DNA of 25,163 bases from Clostridiaceae bacterium (GCA_012513545.1 JAAZCB010000203.1:1-25163); one strand, 5' to 3'. Shown: positions 16,301 to 23,852, counted from the stretch's first letter. Translations and numbers: made by a program. Notes: a model not told the origin generated them from the sequence alone.

Positions 16301-19142
16301 ATTAATAATTGCTGGATCGTTGGCTATATTAGCACCACTATTGGCAACTCTCGGTTCAATGTCATTATCTGAAATAGGAAAGGGCCTATTGGCTATAGCC
16401 GGTACGTTTACTGTTTTGGGTCTGGCGGGTTTAATTTTGGCTCCGTTAACTCCTATCATTTTAGCGTTAACTGCATCAATAGCTTTATTAGGAATAGGAT
16501 GTGTAGCTGTAGGAGCTGGTGTATTATTACTAGCATCAGGTTTAGCAACTCTAGCTATATCAGGAGCAGCGGGTGCAGTAGCTTTAGTTGGTGTTGTAGC
16601 AACAATCACAGGTTTAATTCCTGTTGTGCTAACATCTTTAGCAAACGGTCTAATCAATTTTATTGTTACATTATCAACCGGACTGGCAAAAATATCATCA
16701 ACTTTAATGCGTGCATTAGAAGAAATATTATTAAGTGCTCTTAATGTTATACGAGACCTAGCAGAACCGTTAACTGATACTATCTTATATGTTGTTACGG
16801 TAGCATTAAAACAATTAGAAAAATACGTTCCAACAATATTGCAGTTATTATGGAATGTGATAGTCGTTATATTAACTCCGATCATTGATGCAATATCAAA
16901 TTTTGGCTATGATGCTGGTTTTGCCTTAGGTGACGCACTATTTTATATGTGGGATTCTGCCAAAGTTGCATTTGATGATCTAAAAGAAAGAATGACAGAG
17001 TTTGGTCAAAATCTATTAAAAGGACTCATAAAAGGAATCAACGATGTTATTCAAAATAATGCTCTTCTTTCAGCAGTAACAAGCGTTGGTGTAAATGTGG
17101 TAGATACTTTGGCGAAAGTGTTTGATATTAATTCGCCGTCAAGAGAAATGTGGATATTAGGACAATATGTTGTTATGGGTTTGGGCGATGGAATAAAAGA
17201 TAATGAACAAGAAACATGTGATCAAGCAGAGTCAACTGGTTCAAATGTAGTTAGTTCATTTATTAATGGTCTCAAATCCAAATCAAAAGAACTTACCGAT
17301 GTTAAAAAGTCGTTATTTGGTGTTGAAGACAAAAGTAGGGCTTCAGCTGGAGCTTATTATTATCAAAAATATACTGGACAAGAAGCACCTGATGTTTATG
17401 GAAAATCAAATAATTTAATGAGTTCCGTCGGAAAATCAATATTTGGAATGGATTTCTCTAAAAAAGCAGAAGAATCTGGTAAATCAATAGATTCTTTGAA
17501 CAGCGGTTTGTCTGGTTTAGATGGAAATGCTAAAAAAACTAAAACATCATTAGATGCAGCATTTCAGAAATCTTCTGATTGGATTGAAGAAGAAAAATAT
17601 TATAATAGATTAAGTCTTGAAGATGAACTTGTTGAATGGGAAAAAGTCCAAAAATCTTATCTTGAAGGTTCAGAAGAACGTAAGAAAGCTGATCGAGAAA
17701 TATACAGAGTTAAAAACGAAATAGAGAAAAAATCTTTTGAAAATTCTGAAAAATGGATCGACGAGCGTAAATACTATAATGAGCTTAGTCTTGAAGATGA
17801 ACTAGCATCATGGGAAAGAGTACAAAATCGATACAATGAAGGAACCGATGAACGAAAGAAAGCTGATCGAGAAGTATACAGATTAAAGAAAGCGATCACA
17901 GAGAAACAAAAAGAGTTGGATAAAGAAGCATTTGATAATGCTATAAATTTAATTGAAGAGAAAAAATATTATAACAAAATTAATCTAGCGGAGGAACTTG
18001 TCGAATGGGAAAAAGTCCAAAAATCTTATCTTGAAGGTTCTGAAGAACGTAAGAAAGCTGATCGAGAAGTCTACAGAGTTAAAAAAGAGTTAAATGAAAA
18101 ACAGATTGAAATAGATGAAGAATATTATTATAAAACTCAAGAAATTAATGACAGACTTATGAACAATATTAGATATGTGAGTGACGAATATGATAATGCT
18201 TTTAATTCTAGAAAACAATCTCTTTATAATTCGTATGGACTTTTCGATGAAGTTACTGAAAAAGAAGCAGTTGATGGTAAGAAGTTATTACTAAATCTTA
18301 ATGATCAAGTTGATGAATTTGAATACTGGCAAGAACTACTTCAGAAGCTTGAAAAAAGAAAAGTTAATAGTGATTTATTAAACGAACTTCAAGATATGGG
18401 ACCTAGTGCTATAAAACAAGTTCAAGCATTGACAAAATTAACTGACAGTGAATTAACAACATATGTTTCTTTATGGAAGAAGAAAAATAAACAAGCAAAA
18501 GCTCAAGCAACATTAGAACTCGAAGATCTTAGAAAAGAAACACAAAACAAAATTAAAGAACTTCAAAATGATGCAGACATTGAACTCGAAAAGGTTAAAA
18601 CTATATGGGAAGAAAAAACAAACGAATTAAAAGTGCAGACAACTGAACAAGTTGAAACGATGAATAAAGGAATAGTCGATTTAATGAAAGAATTAAGAGG
18701 AAAAATGGAAGAGGAATTAGGAACCACAGTCACAAATATTTATGACAACTTTGTTAAGAAATCTTTATCTGTCTTTCCAGATGCTCTAAGAGAAAAATTA
18801 TCATCTTCTTTAGGTATAATAAACGATATAGGAGATAATCCAGATAATACCTTAACAATAAAACCAGTTTTAGATTCTTCTCAAATGAAATCAGACCTTG
18901 ACGGGATGTTAGGCTATATTGATAGAACCATATCAACTTCACCAGCAATAGGTTTAGGTTCTATGATAGCGTCGTCAATTGGAGAAAAGAGTTCTTCTGA
19001 AATAGCAAAAGAAGTAGACAATAAGATAACAAATATTAACAACAATAGTATAACAATACAGGAAATGAACGTCAGAAAAGAATCCGATATTAGAGAAATT
19101 GCTAGAGAATTAGATACATTAAGACAGAGGAGCGTGAAATAA
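13308..19142 (+). CDS. Tape measure protein with two repeat arrays
   Basis: This is a 1944-residue protein with GGAGGT before its ATG, which overlaps the previous stop. It sets tail length and is ejected into the host. At the N terminus (1-250) is a conserved head with TGLNEYETKMNAITTIMTN and YADLTIYNFAEMTRNIGTF. Residues 640-1130 form a strongly hydrophobic region containing six tandem units of 56-60 residues marked by the motif E-x-x-K-GL. Residues 1425-1612 hold three charged coiled-coil repeats built on KYYN...EEL...W-x-x-VQ and ERKKADRE. By the common rule of about 0.15 nm per residue the tail would be near 290 nm, unless the protein is trimmed. No lytic transglycosylase or peptidase motif was seen. 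Confidence 0.93.
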   Translation: MSREIDNRVVQMEFDNRKFESNAKESINTIDRLKQSLNFDESVNSLSKLENAGKKFSLDGIGASVDLISGRFSIMGIAGVTAIQNVVNSAINAGKNLVKSLTVDPVKTGLNEYETKMNAITTIMTNTASKGTTLSDVNATLDELNKYADLTIYNFAEMTRNIGTFTAAGIGLKDSAIAIKGIANLAAGSGSNSQQASTAMYQLSQALAAGSVKLMDWNSVVNAGMGGELFQNALKKTAKAMGIVVNESVPFRESLNSGWITSDVLIKTLQDFAEDKSLLKAATEVKTLTQLIDTMKESVQSGWATTWEKILGDKDQAAALFTALNDGFGEIVGASADARNEMLQFWNENRGREYIIKSIGNAFLFLGQILQPIQDAFSEIFPPMTGERLVELSKKLYEFTERLTISAETSENIKRTFRGLFAVLDIIGQALSASIKGLISFIKYLLPAGDGLLSFTGNIGDFLVALNYAIKSSDLFNLTIKKIGDVLKPIADGVKSSVKTIVNSFALFAQIDTSGMDSFAERVKIRFEPLTKTGEILGIVFTSLASILKKTAPIFFKTAEIISKALNQLADIIINALNTGDFQSIFDIINGTLFTGILLGIKKFISSLTGISDNVGGFLGSITNIFDSVRDSLKAYQDSLKAKTLMTISGAIATLTASLIILSLIDSEKLSSSLTAIGVMFTELFLSMSLFTKYIQGKGLAKIGISIITLSSAILVLSVAMKSMAKLSWNEVIKGLTSVTILIAVLSESSKLLSASSNRLMKGSLNLILFATAINILAVAVKKLSDLDVGDLSKGLIGVGVLATELALFMKATEINKMGTLKSVGLIALSGAILILANAVKTFSLMTPKELIKGLGAIAIILTELALFTNLTGNSKHITTTAVGLTILSASMLIISKAIGNMGSLSLKEIGKGLLAMAGSLTILAIAMSLMPKDLLLTGTGLVVVASSLLILANALNNFGDMSWGEIAKGLITLAASLTIIAVAMTFMSSALPGAAALLIIAGSLAILAPLLATLGSMSLSEIGKGLLAIAGTFTVLGLAGLILAPLTPIILALTASIALLGIGCVAVGAGVLLLASGLATLAISGAAGAVALVGVVATITGLIPVVLTSLANGLINFIVTLSTGLAKISSTLMRALEEILLSALNVIRDLAEPLTDTILYVVTVALKQLEKYVPTILQLLWNVIVVILTPIIDAISNFGYDAGFALGDALFYMWDSAKVAFDDLKERMTEFGQNLLKGLIKGINDVIQNNALLSAVTSVGVNVVDTLAKVFDINSPSREMWILGQYVVMGLGDGIKDNEQETCDQAESTGSNVVSSFINGLKSKSKELTDVKKSLFGVEDKSRASAGAYYYQKYTGQEAPDVYGKSNNLMSSVGKSIFGMDFSKKAEESGKSIDSLNSGLSGLDGNAKKTKTSLDAAFQKSSDWIEEEKYYNRLSLEDELVEWEKVQKSYLEGSEERKKADREIYRVKNEIEKKSFENSEKWIDERKYYNELSLEDELASWERVQNRYNEGTDERKKADREVYRLKKAITEKQKELDKEAFDNAINLIEEKKYYNKINLAEELVEWEKVQKSYLEGSEERKKADREVYRVKKELNEKQIEIDEEYYYKTQEINDRLMNNIRYVSDEYDNAFNSRKQSLYNSYGLFDEVTEKEAVDGKKLLLNLNDQVDEFEYWQELLQKLEKRKVNSDLLNELQDMGPSAIKQVQALTKLTDSELTTYVSLWKKKNKQAKAQATLELEDLRKETQNKIKELQNDADIELEKVKTIWEEKTNELKVQTTEQVETMNKGIVDLMKELRGKMEEELGTTVTNIYDNFVKKSLSVFPDALREKLSSSLGIINDIGDNPDNTLTIKPVLDSSQMKSDLDGMLGYIDRTISTSPAIGLGSMIASSIGEKSSSEIAKEVDNKITNINNNSITIQEMNVRKESDIREIARELDTLRQRSVK
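15495..16540 (+). repeat. Six hydrophobic repeats in the tape measure
   Basis: The protein signatures NEVIKGL, GDLSKGL, KELIKGL, KEIGKGL, GEIAKGL and SEIGKGL occur in turn at spacings of 60, 59, 59, 57 and 56 residues, each followed by a hydrophobic pair of helices. This is an array of helical-hairpin units in the membrane-active part of the tape measure. Confidence 0.8.
17580..18142 (+). repeat. Three charged coiled-coil repeats in the tape measure
   Basis: Units begin at residues 1425, 1483 and 1548, each with the core KYYN, then EEL or DEL, then E-W/SW-E-x-VQ and ERKKADRE. Units 1 and 3 agree at 88 of 92 bases (17625-17716 against 17994-18085), although unit 2 between them is clearly more diverged. 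Confidence 0.85.
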
Positions 19143-19143
19143 G

Positions 19144-19890
19144 ATGGGTATTCGTTATGATGGACATCACAGTGATGAATTTGGTATGGTATGCAAAATA
19201 AAAGAACTGCCGTTATTACCTAAAACACGTCGTGAAAAAGAAGATATACCCGGAAGAGATGGTGTTTATGTATACGAAACTGGCGGATTTGAAGAAAAAA
19301 AGATAGTAATAGAATGTGCTTATGCTCCTAATCTAGATTTTGCTACTCGACGAAATCTTTCTCGAGAAGTCTCAGCATGGTTAAGTGCTCCATCTGGCGA
19401 TTTAATATTGGATAAAGAACCTGATAAAAAATACAAAGCTAGGATCGACGATTCTGTTGATCCTAGTTTTTTTCCTTATTACGATCAGTTCGATATACAA
19501 TTTTATGTTCATCCGATCGCTTTTATTGTCGATACAACGGATTCAGCTAAAGAATACAAAGATATTGTTTCTTCAACAGTTTTAGAAATTCAAAATGGAG
19601 GAACATATAATGCTTTACCATTAATAAAAATAAATGGCTCAGCTAGTGCATTAACAATAACAGACGATTTAAACAATAATTTTACTTATTCAAATCTCGA
19701 ATCAGAAGAAATCATAATTGACTGCATGAATAAATTAGTTTACAGCGTAATTGAAGGAATAAAAACTAATAAACGTTCTAATTTTTCTGGAAAATATTTA
19801 TCAATAAAGCCCGGTTTAAATACTGTTGAAGTGACAGGAACAATAACTAATGTCACTATCACATTTATATTTGATGATTGTTTTCTTTAG
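19144..19890 (+). CDS. Distal tail protein (Dit-like)
   Basis: This is a 248-residue protein that follows the tape measure directly, with AGAGGAG about 11 nt before its ATG. The N-terminal part matches the siphovirus Dit ring domain: a DEFGMVCKIKELPLLPKTRR start, PGRDGVYVYETGGFEEKKIV, then a SREVSAWLSAPSGDLILDKE helix-strand unit and an FPYYDQFDIQFYVHPI strand. The C-terminal half (from about 135) is a beta-rich galectin-like domain, with TFIFDDCF as the end. Dit forms the hexameric hub joining tube to tip. The stop lies inside the ribosome binding site of the next gene. Confidence 0.8.
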   Translation: MGIRYDGHHSDEFGMVCKIKELPLLPKTRREKEDIPGRDGVYVYETGGFEEKKIVIECAYAPNLDFATRRNLSREVSAWLSAPSGDLILDKEPDKKYKARIDDSVDPSFFPYYDQFDIQFYVHPIAFIVDTTDSAKEYKDIVSSTVLEIQNGGTYNALPLIKINGSASALTITDDLNNNFTYSNLESEEIIIDCMNKLVYSVIEGIKTNKRSNFSGKYLSIKPGLNTVEVTGTITNVTITFIFDDCFL

Positions 19891-19901
19891 GAGGTGATTA
19901 C

Positions 19902-21872
19902 ATGGATAATTATATAACTATTATTTCTAATACTGGAGAAGAATTAGCTGATTTATTGATAGATGATCGTTCAATAGAAGTATCAAGAAAAATTAATGGC
20001 GAATTTTGTTTAGATTTCGAGTGCCCTCATCAGGAATTAAAAACAGAGTATATAGATACAAATAATAGTGTTGTTGTTGACGGTCAATCTTATGATATTT
20101 TATATTTCAAAGAAGAACATGAAGACAACAAAATTAATTATAAGGTTCAATGTAATCATGTTTTTTATAGATTAGTCCAAAAAACATATCCATATTATAC
20201 ATTTGATGGAACACCATCAGAAATTTTAGCTGATATATTATCCGATACTAATTTTTCAGTTGGTCAAGTTGATAAATCAGATATCATAACATTTGCAGTA
20301 GCAGAAGAAATGACGGCTGCGCAGTTAATATTAACTTTATGCGAGAGTCAGCAATTAGAGATTGATTTTTCAGTGAACGGATTTACTATTAATCTTTATA
20401 ATTTAATTGGTCAAGATCATGGTTTCGAAATCCGTTATGGAAAAAATTTAAAAGGTATCCGGAGGATTCACGACAAAAGAGAAGGCGAATTAAAAATTTC
20501 ATATGAGGTTGATATTCTCGAATTGAAAAATTCAACAGAATATATTGAAAAAGGATATCAGTCTTTAGAAGTAATTGAACTCGGAGATACTGTTTATATT
20601 ATTGATGAAAAAACTGGTCTAAATGTGGAAAATCGCATTGTGTCGATGATTTACAATCCATTATTCCGTAAAAATACAAAAGTGGAAATAGCTAACAAAA
20701 TAGAATTATTTACTGATAAGATAACAAAAATCGAAAGAGAAACGGTTGCAAAAAATAAATTATATAACGGAATAAGAATTAGTCCTGATAATGGATTCGA
20801 GGCTATTAGAAGCGACGAATTAGTAAAATCAACAATGAATGCCACTAAAGGATTTGAGATAGCAATAAAAAATGAACTTGGCGAATATATTCCAGCTTTT
20901 TATGCACAAATAAACAATGGAAAAGCTAGATTATTTTTAACTGGTAATGCTGTTATCGCCGGTCATATAACTGGTGGAACGATAGATCTCGGAGACGGAA
21001 CATTTACTGTTGACGAGGAAGGAAATATGACAGCAAAATCGGGAACATATGAGGGCGATATTAACATAGAGAGTCTAGATAAATTATCTAAGTCCGTTAT
21101 AAAGAGTAATGAAATGGCTTTCCAATCCGGAGATGGTCTAGGTAATTATAAAAACCGTTTATATTATGGATATGATACAGAAAAAGATGAGACGACTCTG
21201 ATATTTGATGGAAAATTATCAGCTAGTGTTATAGAGGCCATACAAGCTGATATCGACATAATAGTAAATAATACTTTTATAACTCAGAACTTGTATGCTG
21301 AGTATGGTAGAATAGCCAATCTTAGTGTAAGCGAATTAAATACAAGTTGGAAAAAGATTGTTAACTACTTAAATGCAGATAAATCAGACGTTAATTATGT
21401 TCGCATTTATGAGAAATACATGAAGTGGATAACTGCAACAACAGATGGAAATACGACGGAGCAATTGACGGATACTGATAATAATCTTCTGTACTGGATT
21501 GACGAAACCCACACGGGCATGACAAAAGAAGTAACAGCTTACCAAGTATTAACTTACGAATATATCGAGACTACAAAATTCGAAGTAACTTTCGAAGACT
21601 CGGGAAATAAAGCGGTAAAGATGGTACTCGGTACTGGATTTGGCTATGCAGATCCGAACGAGGGAAAAGCATTTATCATGAAAGATTCTAACGGTTTGCT
21701 TTTAAAATATGTTCAATCTGGAGGCAATGTTCTTCAGTTAAGATTGGGGGATAACGGTATAGAACAGATCGGAAATACTGGAGTAGCTGGTTTACGTAAT
21801 ATTTATGTGTCGCCAGATGGTTTACCACCAGCTAATCCTCAATTAAATGATCTATGCATTGTAGAAGAATAG
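19902..21872 (+). CDS. Tail-associated protein (prophage tail endopeptidase family)
   Basis: This is a 656-residue protein. ATG 19902 is chosen for the AGGAGGTGAT site at 19889-19898, in place of an upstream TTG at 19878. The N-terminal 330 residues match the prophage tail endopeptidase (Tal) family, with a VSRKINGEFCLDFECPH strand, YKVQCNHVFYRLVQKTYPYY, and helices rich in Lys and Glu (KIERETVAKNKLYNGIRI). The middle (about 350-420) is a beta-helix-like stretch of Gly-rich repeats (GHITGGTIDLGDGTFTVDEE). The C terminus is probably host-contacting, ending in a YVSPDGLPPANPQLNDLC segment. It forms the tail tip below Dit. Endopeptidase activity itself is not shown; no catalytic triad was identified. 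Confidence 0.75.
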   Translation: MDNYITIISNTGEELADLLIDDRSIEVSRKINGEFCLDFECPHQELKTEYIDTNNSVVVDGQSYDILYFKEEHEDNKINYKVQCNHVFYRLVQKTYPYYTFDGTPSEILADILSDTNFSVGQVDKSDIITFAVAEEMTAAQLILTLCESQQLEIDFSVNGFTINLYNLIGQDHGFEIRYGKNLKGIRRIHDKREGELKISYEVDILELKNSTEYIEKGYQSLEVIELGDTVYIIDEKTGLNVENRIVSMIYNPLFRKNTKVEIANKIELFTDKITKIERETVAKNKLYNGIRISPDNGFEAIRSDELVKSTMNATKGFEIAIKNELGEYIPAFYAQINNGKARLFLTGNAVIAGHITGGTIDLGDGTFTVDEEGNMTAKSGTYEGDINIESLDKLSKSVIKSNEMAFQSGDGLGNYKNRLYYGYDTEKDETTLIFDGKLSASVIEAIQADIDIIVNNTFITQNLYAEYGRIANLSVSELNTSWKKIVNYLNADKSDVNYVRIYEKYMKWITATTDGNTTEQLTDTDNNLLYWIDETHTGMTKEVTAYQVLTYEYIETTKFEVTFEDSGNKAVKMVLGTGFGYADPNEGKAFIMKDSNGLLLKYVQSGGNVLQLRLGDNGIEQIGNTGVAGLRNIYVSPDGLPPANPQLNDLCIVEE

Positions 21873-21881
21873 AGGTGTTAT

Positions 21882-22076
21882 ATGGGAGAAGTATTGAAAC
21901 GATGGAACGGAACAGAATGGGTGACACTATCAAATATAAATAGAATTGAAGTTACTGGTAATGATGGGCTTTTAAATAATCCAACAATATTAATCAATAA
22001 ATCTTTTAATTCAATTCTTCCTAAACATAATCCTTTAGACAGATTGAATATGAATTATAGTTATTATATAGAATAG
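21882..22076 (+). CDS. Small tail-tip accessory protein
   Basis: This is a 64-residue protein with AGAGGTG 7 nt before its ATG. It starts MGEVLKRWNGTEWVTLSNIN, a WNG-x-W pattern seen in short carbohydrate-contacting or trimerisation segments of phage tail proteins, and ends in an aromatic tail, NMNYSYYIE. It lies between the Tal-type gene and the next tip gene, with only 9 and 12 nt spacing, so it belongs to the tail operon. Function is not assigned. Confidence 0.5.
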   Translation: MGEVLKRWNGTEWVTLSNINRIEVTGNDGLLNNPTILINKSFNSILPKHNPLDRLNMNYSYYIE

Positions 22077-22088
22077 AAAGGAGACAAT

Positions 22089-22751
22089 ATGAAAATAACA
22101 AAACATAGGATGGATCAGCTAGACGAGGCTCGAAAAATTCAAAAAGATTGTCTAAATAATCATCTTCCATGTCCTCCAGTAGTTTGGTGGAGAGCAGAAA
22201 TAATAGACAATAACGGAAAAATCGATGAACGGGTCGAATCAAAATGTAATAGTTATATAAGAAACGGGTTGAATTTGATGGCTCTCAATTCAATGTATTT
22301 ACCTGAGTCGGCTGTTCCGACTGATTCGACTCCACCATTTCAAAATGGTCTTATATCGTTTAAAAAACAAGATGGTAAGATGCTTAATGCCAGTTATCCT
22401 ACTGTTGGTTATAATAAAACAGTAAAGCCAACAATACGTCTAGGAAGTAATACATCGCCTGAATCTTTAGATATTTATAACATACTTATACCATCAGATT
22501 TTGTAAACAATGGTTCACTAATTGAATTTGATTTCGATGATATTAATAATAAACTGATAAATTCAATAACCTCTAATTATGTAAATACAAGCGGATCAGA
22601 TATAACAGTAACAGAAGCTGGAATTCAAATAACGGTTACTGGAAATGGTACGGGAACTCTATTAGTCGTTCGCGATTTATTAGCAGAGCCTATAATTGTT
22701 CCACCGACCAAACATATAGTATTTACTTATAATTTTGAGCTGTTATATTAA
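22089..22751 (+). CDS. Tail tip or receptor-binding accessory protein
   Basis: This is a 220-residue protein with AAAGGAGA before its ATG. Residues 1-45 form a helical segment (MKITKHRMDQLDEARKIQKD) with PCPPVVWWRAEII. From about 60 onward it is beta-rich with the typical ending of phage baseplate beta-sandwich domains: TVTGNGTGTLLVVRDLLAEP, then HIVFTYNFELLY. This suggests a tail-tip or receptor-contacting protein. It is the last + strand gene before the divergent cassette, and its stop codon abuts the terminator that ends that cassette. Confidence 0.55.
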   Translation: MKITKHRMDQLDEARKIQKDCLNNHLPCPPVVWWRAEIIDNNGKIDERVESKCNSYIRNGLNLMALNSMYLPESAVPTDSTPPFQNGLISFKKQDGKMLNASYPTVGYNKTVKPTIRLGSNTSPESLDIYNILIPSDFVNNGSLIEFDFDDINNKLINSITSNYVNTSGSDITVTEAGIQITVTGNGTGTLLVVRDLLAEPIIVPPTKHIVFTYNFELLY

Positions 22752-22774
22752 AAAAGAGGGAGTATTACTCCCTC
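22750..22774 (-). terminator. Intrinsic terminator of the minus-strand cassette
   Basis: The GAGGGAG arm (22756-22762) pairs with CTCCCTC (22768-22774) around a 5-nt loop. Read on the minus strand, six T residues follow directly (A-run at 22750-22755 on the + strand). The polarity fits only minus-strand transcription, ending 7 nt after the double-glycine peptide gene's stop. The + strand lacks a T-run after the stem. Confidence 0.75.
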
Positions 22775-22781
22775 AACAAAC

Positions 22782-22991
22782 TTATTCATCTAATCCAGGA
22801 GCATATACATCAACAACCAAACCACCAGCTAATTCAGCACCTAGTTTAAAACCTAATGACCATGCAGACGGTAGTTTTGGTATAGTCTTTGGTTTTGTAA
22901 CTGTTACTGCGTTCGAACCATACGGAAAGTATGGTACATATAAACCCCCTTCAATTTTCATAGATTCTCTTTCGGTTAATACTTCTAACAT
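22782..22991 (-). CDS. Double-glycine leader peptide (bacteriocin-like)
   Basis: This is a 69-residue peptide on the minus strand. The start at 22991 has GAGGAGG in the last codons of the upstream gene, 6-7 nt away. Residues 1-16 look like a double-glycine secretion leader, L-T-E-R-E-S-M-K-I-E-G-G, with Leu at -12, Glu at -8, Ile at -4 and Gly at -2 and -1; the usual hydrophobic residue at -7 is Ser. After the GG a 53-residue mature peptide would begin LYVPYFPYG and contain AWSLGFKLGAELAGGLVV near the end. Such leaders are removed by C39-peptidase ABC exporters, which are not in this window, so the host would have to supply one. No cysteine is present. It could be a class II bacteriocin or a signalling peptide. 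Confidence 0.65.
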   Translation of the reverse strand: MLEVLTERESMKIEGGLYVPYFPYGSNAVTVTKPKTIPKLPSAWSLGFKLGAELAGGLVVDVYAPGLDE

Positions 22992-22992
22992 G

Positions 22993-23178
22993 TTATTCCT
23001 CCTCTTGTTTATGATTTTTTATTATAATAAATATATTTATTATAACCGTGATGAGTAATAAAATGATAACAAAAGAAAACAAAGACAAATCAAAAAATAT
23101 ATCTATAGCTAAAATTGATATGAATGTAACTAGATCTATTATTATCATTATAATACTAATTGAAGATGTGTCAGACAT
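22993..23178 (-). CDS. Small two-helix membrane protein (candidate immunity partner)
   Basis: This is a 61-residue protein. The start at 23178 is preferred because the cassette's -10 box (23205-23210) lies inside the longer frame opening at 23214, and because a GGATGG site lies 9 nt before ATG 23178. Two hydrophobic helices (residues about 8-29 and 33-53), rich in Ile and Leu, flank a short acidic turn, and the tail is charged (KNHKQEEE). Its stop is one base before the next start, so translation is tightly coupled. Small two-helix membrane proteins next to GG-leader peptides often give self-protection, so an immunity role is possible. The composition alone cannot exclude a holin-like or toxin-type peptide. 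Confidence 0.55.
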   Translation of the reverse strand: MSDTSSISIIMIIIDLVTFISILAIDIFFDLSLFSFVIILLLITVIINIFIIIKNHKQEEE

Positions 23179-23204
23179 AATATTTATCCATCCTTTCGTA
23201 TTAC

Positions 23205-23233
23205 AGTATATCACATGTTTGGTAAATATTCAA
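23205..23233 (-). promoter_or_regulatory. Strong extended -10 promoter of the minus-strand cassette
   Basis: Read on the minus strand, TTGAAT (23228-23233) and TATACT (23205-23210) are separated by exactly 17 nt, and TGA lies just before the -10 box, giving an extended -10 motif. The -10 box matches the consensus at five of six positions. The predicted transcript begins about 20 nt before the start at 23178 and covers both small genes up to the terminator at 22750-22774. Confidence 0.75.
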
Positions 23234-23290
23234 TAAGTTTTTAAATATAGTTGATAAGTCGTTCTGTATGTGAAAGTGAGGTAATTCAAA

Positions 23291-23725
23291 ATGACAAACG
23301 AAAATCTATTTAGTGTTTTATTTGGAGCTTTATGCGGTATAGGATCTTGGGCTCTTGGACTTCCATGGCAGTTATTATATTTATGGTTGCTATTGATGAT
23401 ATTTGATATTTTATCTGGAATTATTGGAGCATGTATAAAGCAGAATTTTTCCAGTAAAGAAATGAAATTTGGACTTTTCAGAAAGGTATTAGACATCATT
23501 GTCATGGTATCAATATTAACAATACAGCGTGTCGCCTCACTTAATGGATTTGATGTGCCAATAGGAAGTATGATAGTCGGTGCTTTTTGTGTTAAAGAAA
23601 TAACTTCAATTATCGAGAATTATGGCAAAGCTGGAGGAGCATTACCGAAAGTTGTTAAGAATTGGCTTAAAGTTCTTGGACAAAAAATTGATGGAGATGA
23701 CGAAGATGGTGACGATCAAGCATGA
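23291..23725 (+). CDS. Holin (phage holin family 4 / toxin-secretion type)
   Basis: This is a 144-residue membrane protein with GTGAGGTAA before its ATG. The first 45 residues hold two hydrophobic segments (NLFSVLFGALCGIGSWALGL, LYLWLLLMIFDILSGIIGA). The DILSG motif is typical of this holin family. Two more hydrophobic stretches lie at residues 65-80 and 90-102. The tail is acidic (DGDDEDGDDQA). Holins form membrane holes that let the endolysin reach the cell wall; the adjacent amidase gene supports this. Confidence 0.9.
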   Translation: MTNENLFSVLFGALCGIGSWALGLPWQLLYLWLLLMIFDILSGIIGACIKQNFSSKEMKFGLFRKVLDIIVMVSILTIQRVASLNGFDVPIGSMIVGAFCVKEITSIIENYGKAGGALPKVVKNWLKVLGQKIDGDDEDGDDQA

Positions 23726-23729
23726 TAAT

Positions 23730-23852
23730 ATGATATATCATGGTATCATATTAGAGTGGTTATCAGAAAATGTATTTATATTTGGTTTCCGTCTTGGAGG
23801 CCAAAATTATGAATGGAAGTGCGATCGAGATTACTGGGAGGTGTATTTATGA
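23730..23852 (+). CDS. 40-residue ORF between holin and endolysin
   Basis: A small frame opens at ATG 23730, 4 nt after the holin stop, and its TGA overlaps the amidase start by 4 nt (ATGA), a classic coupling arrangement. The peptide is aromatic-rich, with LEWLSENVFIFGFRLGGQNY and EWKCDRDYWEVYL at its end. There is no clear ribosome binding site close to 23730; an upstream in-frame ATG at 23706 has GGAG at 23693-23696 and would extend the peptide by eight residues inside the holin gene. Function is unknown; it may be a lysis accessory. A 12-bp palindrome covers its start. Confidence 0.5.
   Translation: MIYHGIILEWLSENVFIFGFRLGGQNYEWKCDRDYWEVYL

Noticed and set aside
15392..16885. A 497-residue open frame on the minus strand inside the tape measure
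   Set aside because: It lies entirely antisense to the hydrophobic repeat array, has no ribosome binding site seen, and its composition (Ile, Ala, Asn, Pro repeats) mirrors the codon use of the sense gene. It is a shadow frame.
19441..19464. AGGATC/GATCCT inverted repeat inside the Dit gene
   Set aside because: A 6-bp stem in coding sequence with a long loop; expected by chance.
22735..23236. Two + strand open frames across the divergent cassette
   Set aside because: They overlap the minus-strand genes, lack ribosome binding sites and have low-complexity or Ile-rich sequence; the minus strand has promoter, coupled starts and terminator instead.
23246..23251. TATAGT as the -10 box of a holin promoter
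   Set aside because: The matching -35 position holds only A/T-rich sequence without resemblance to TTGACA, so it was not annotated.
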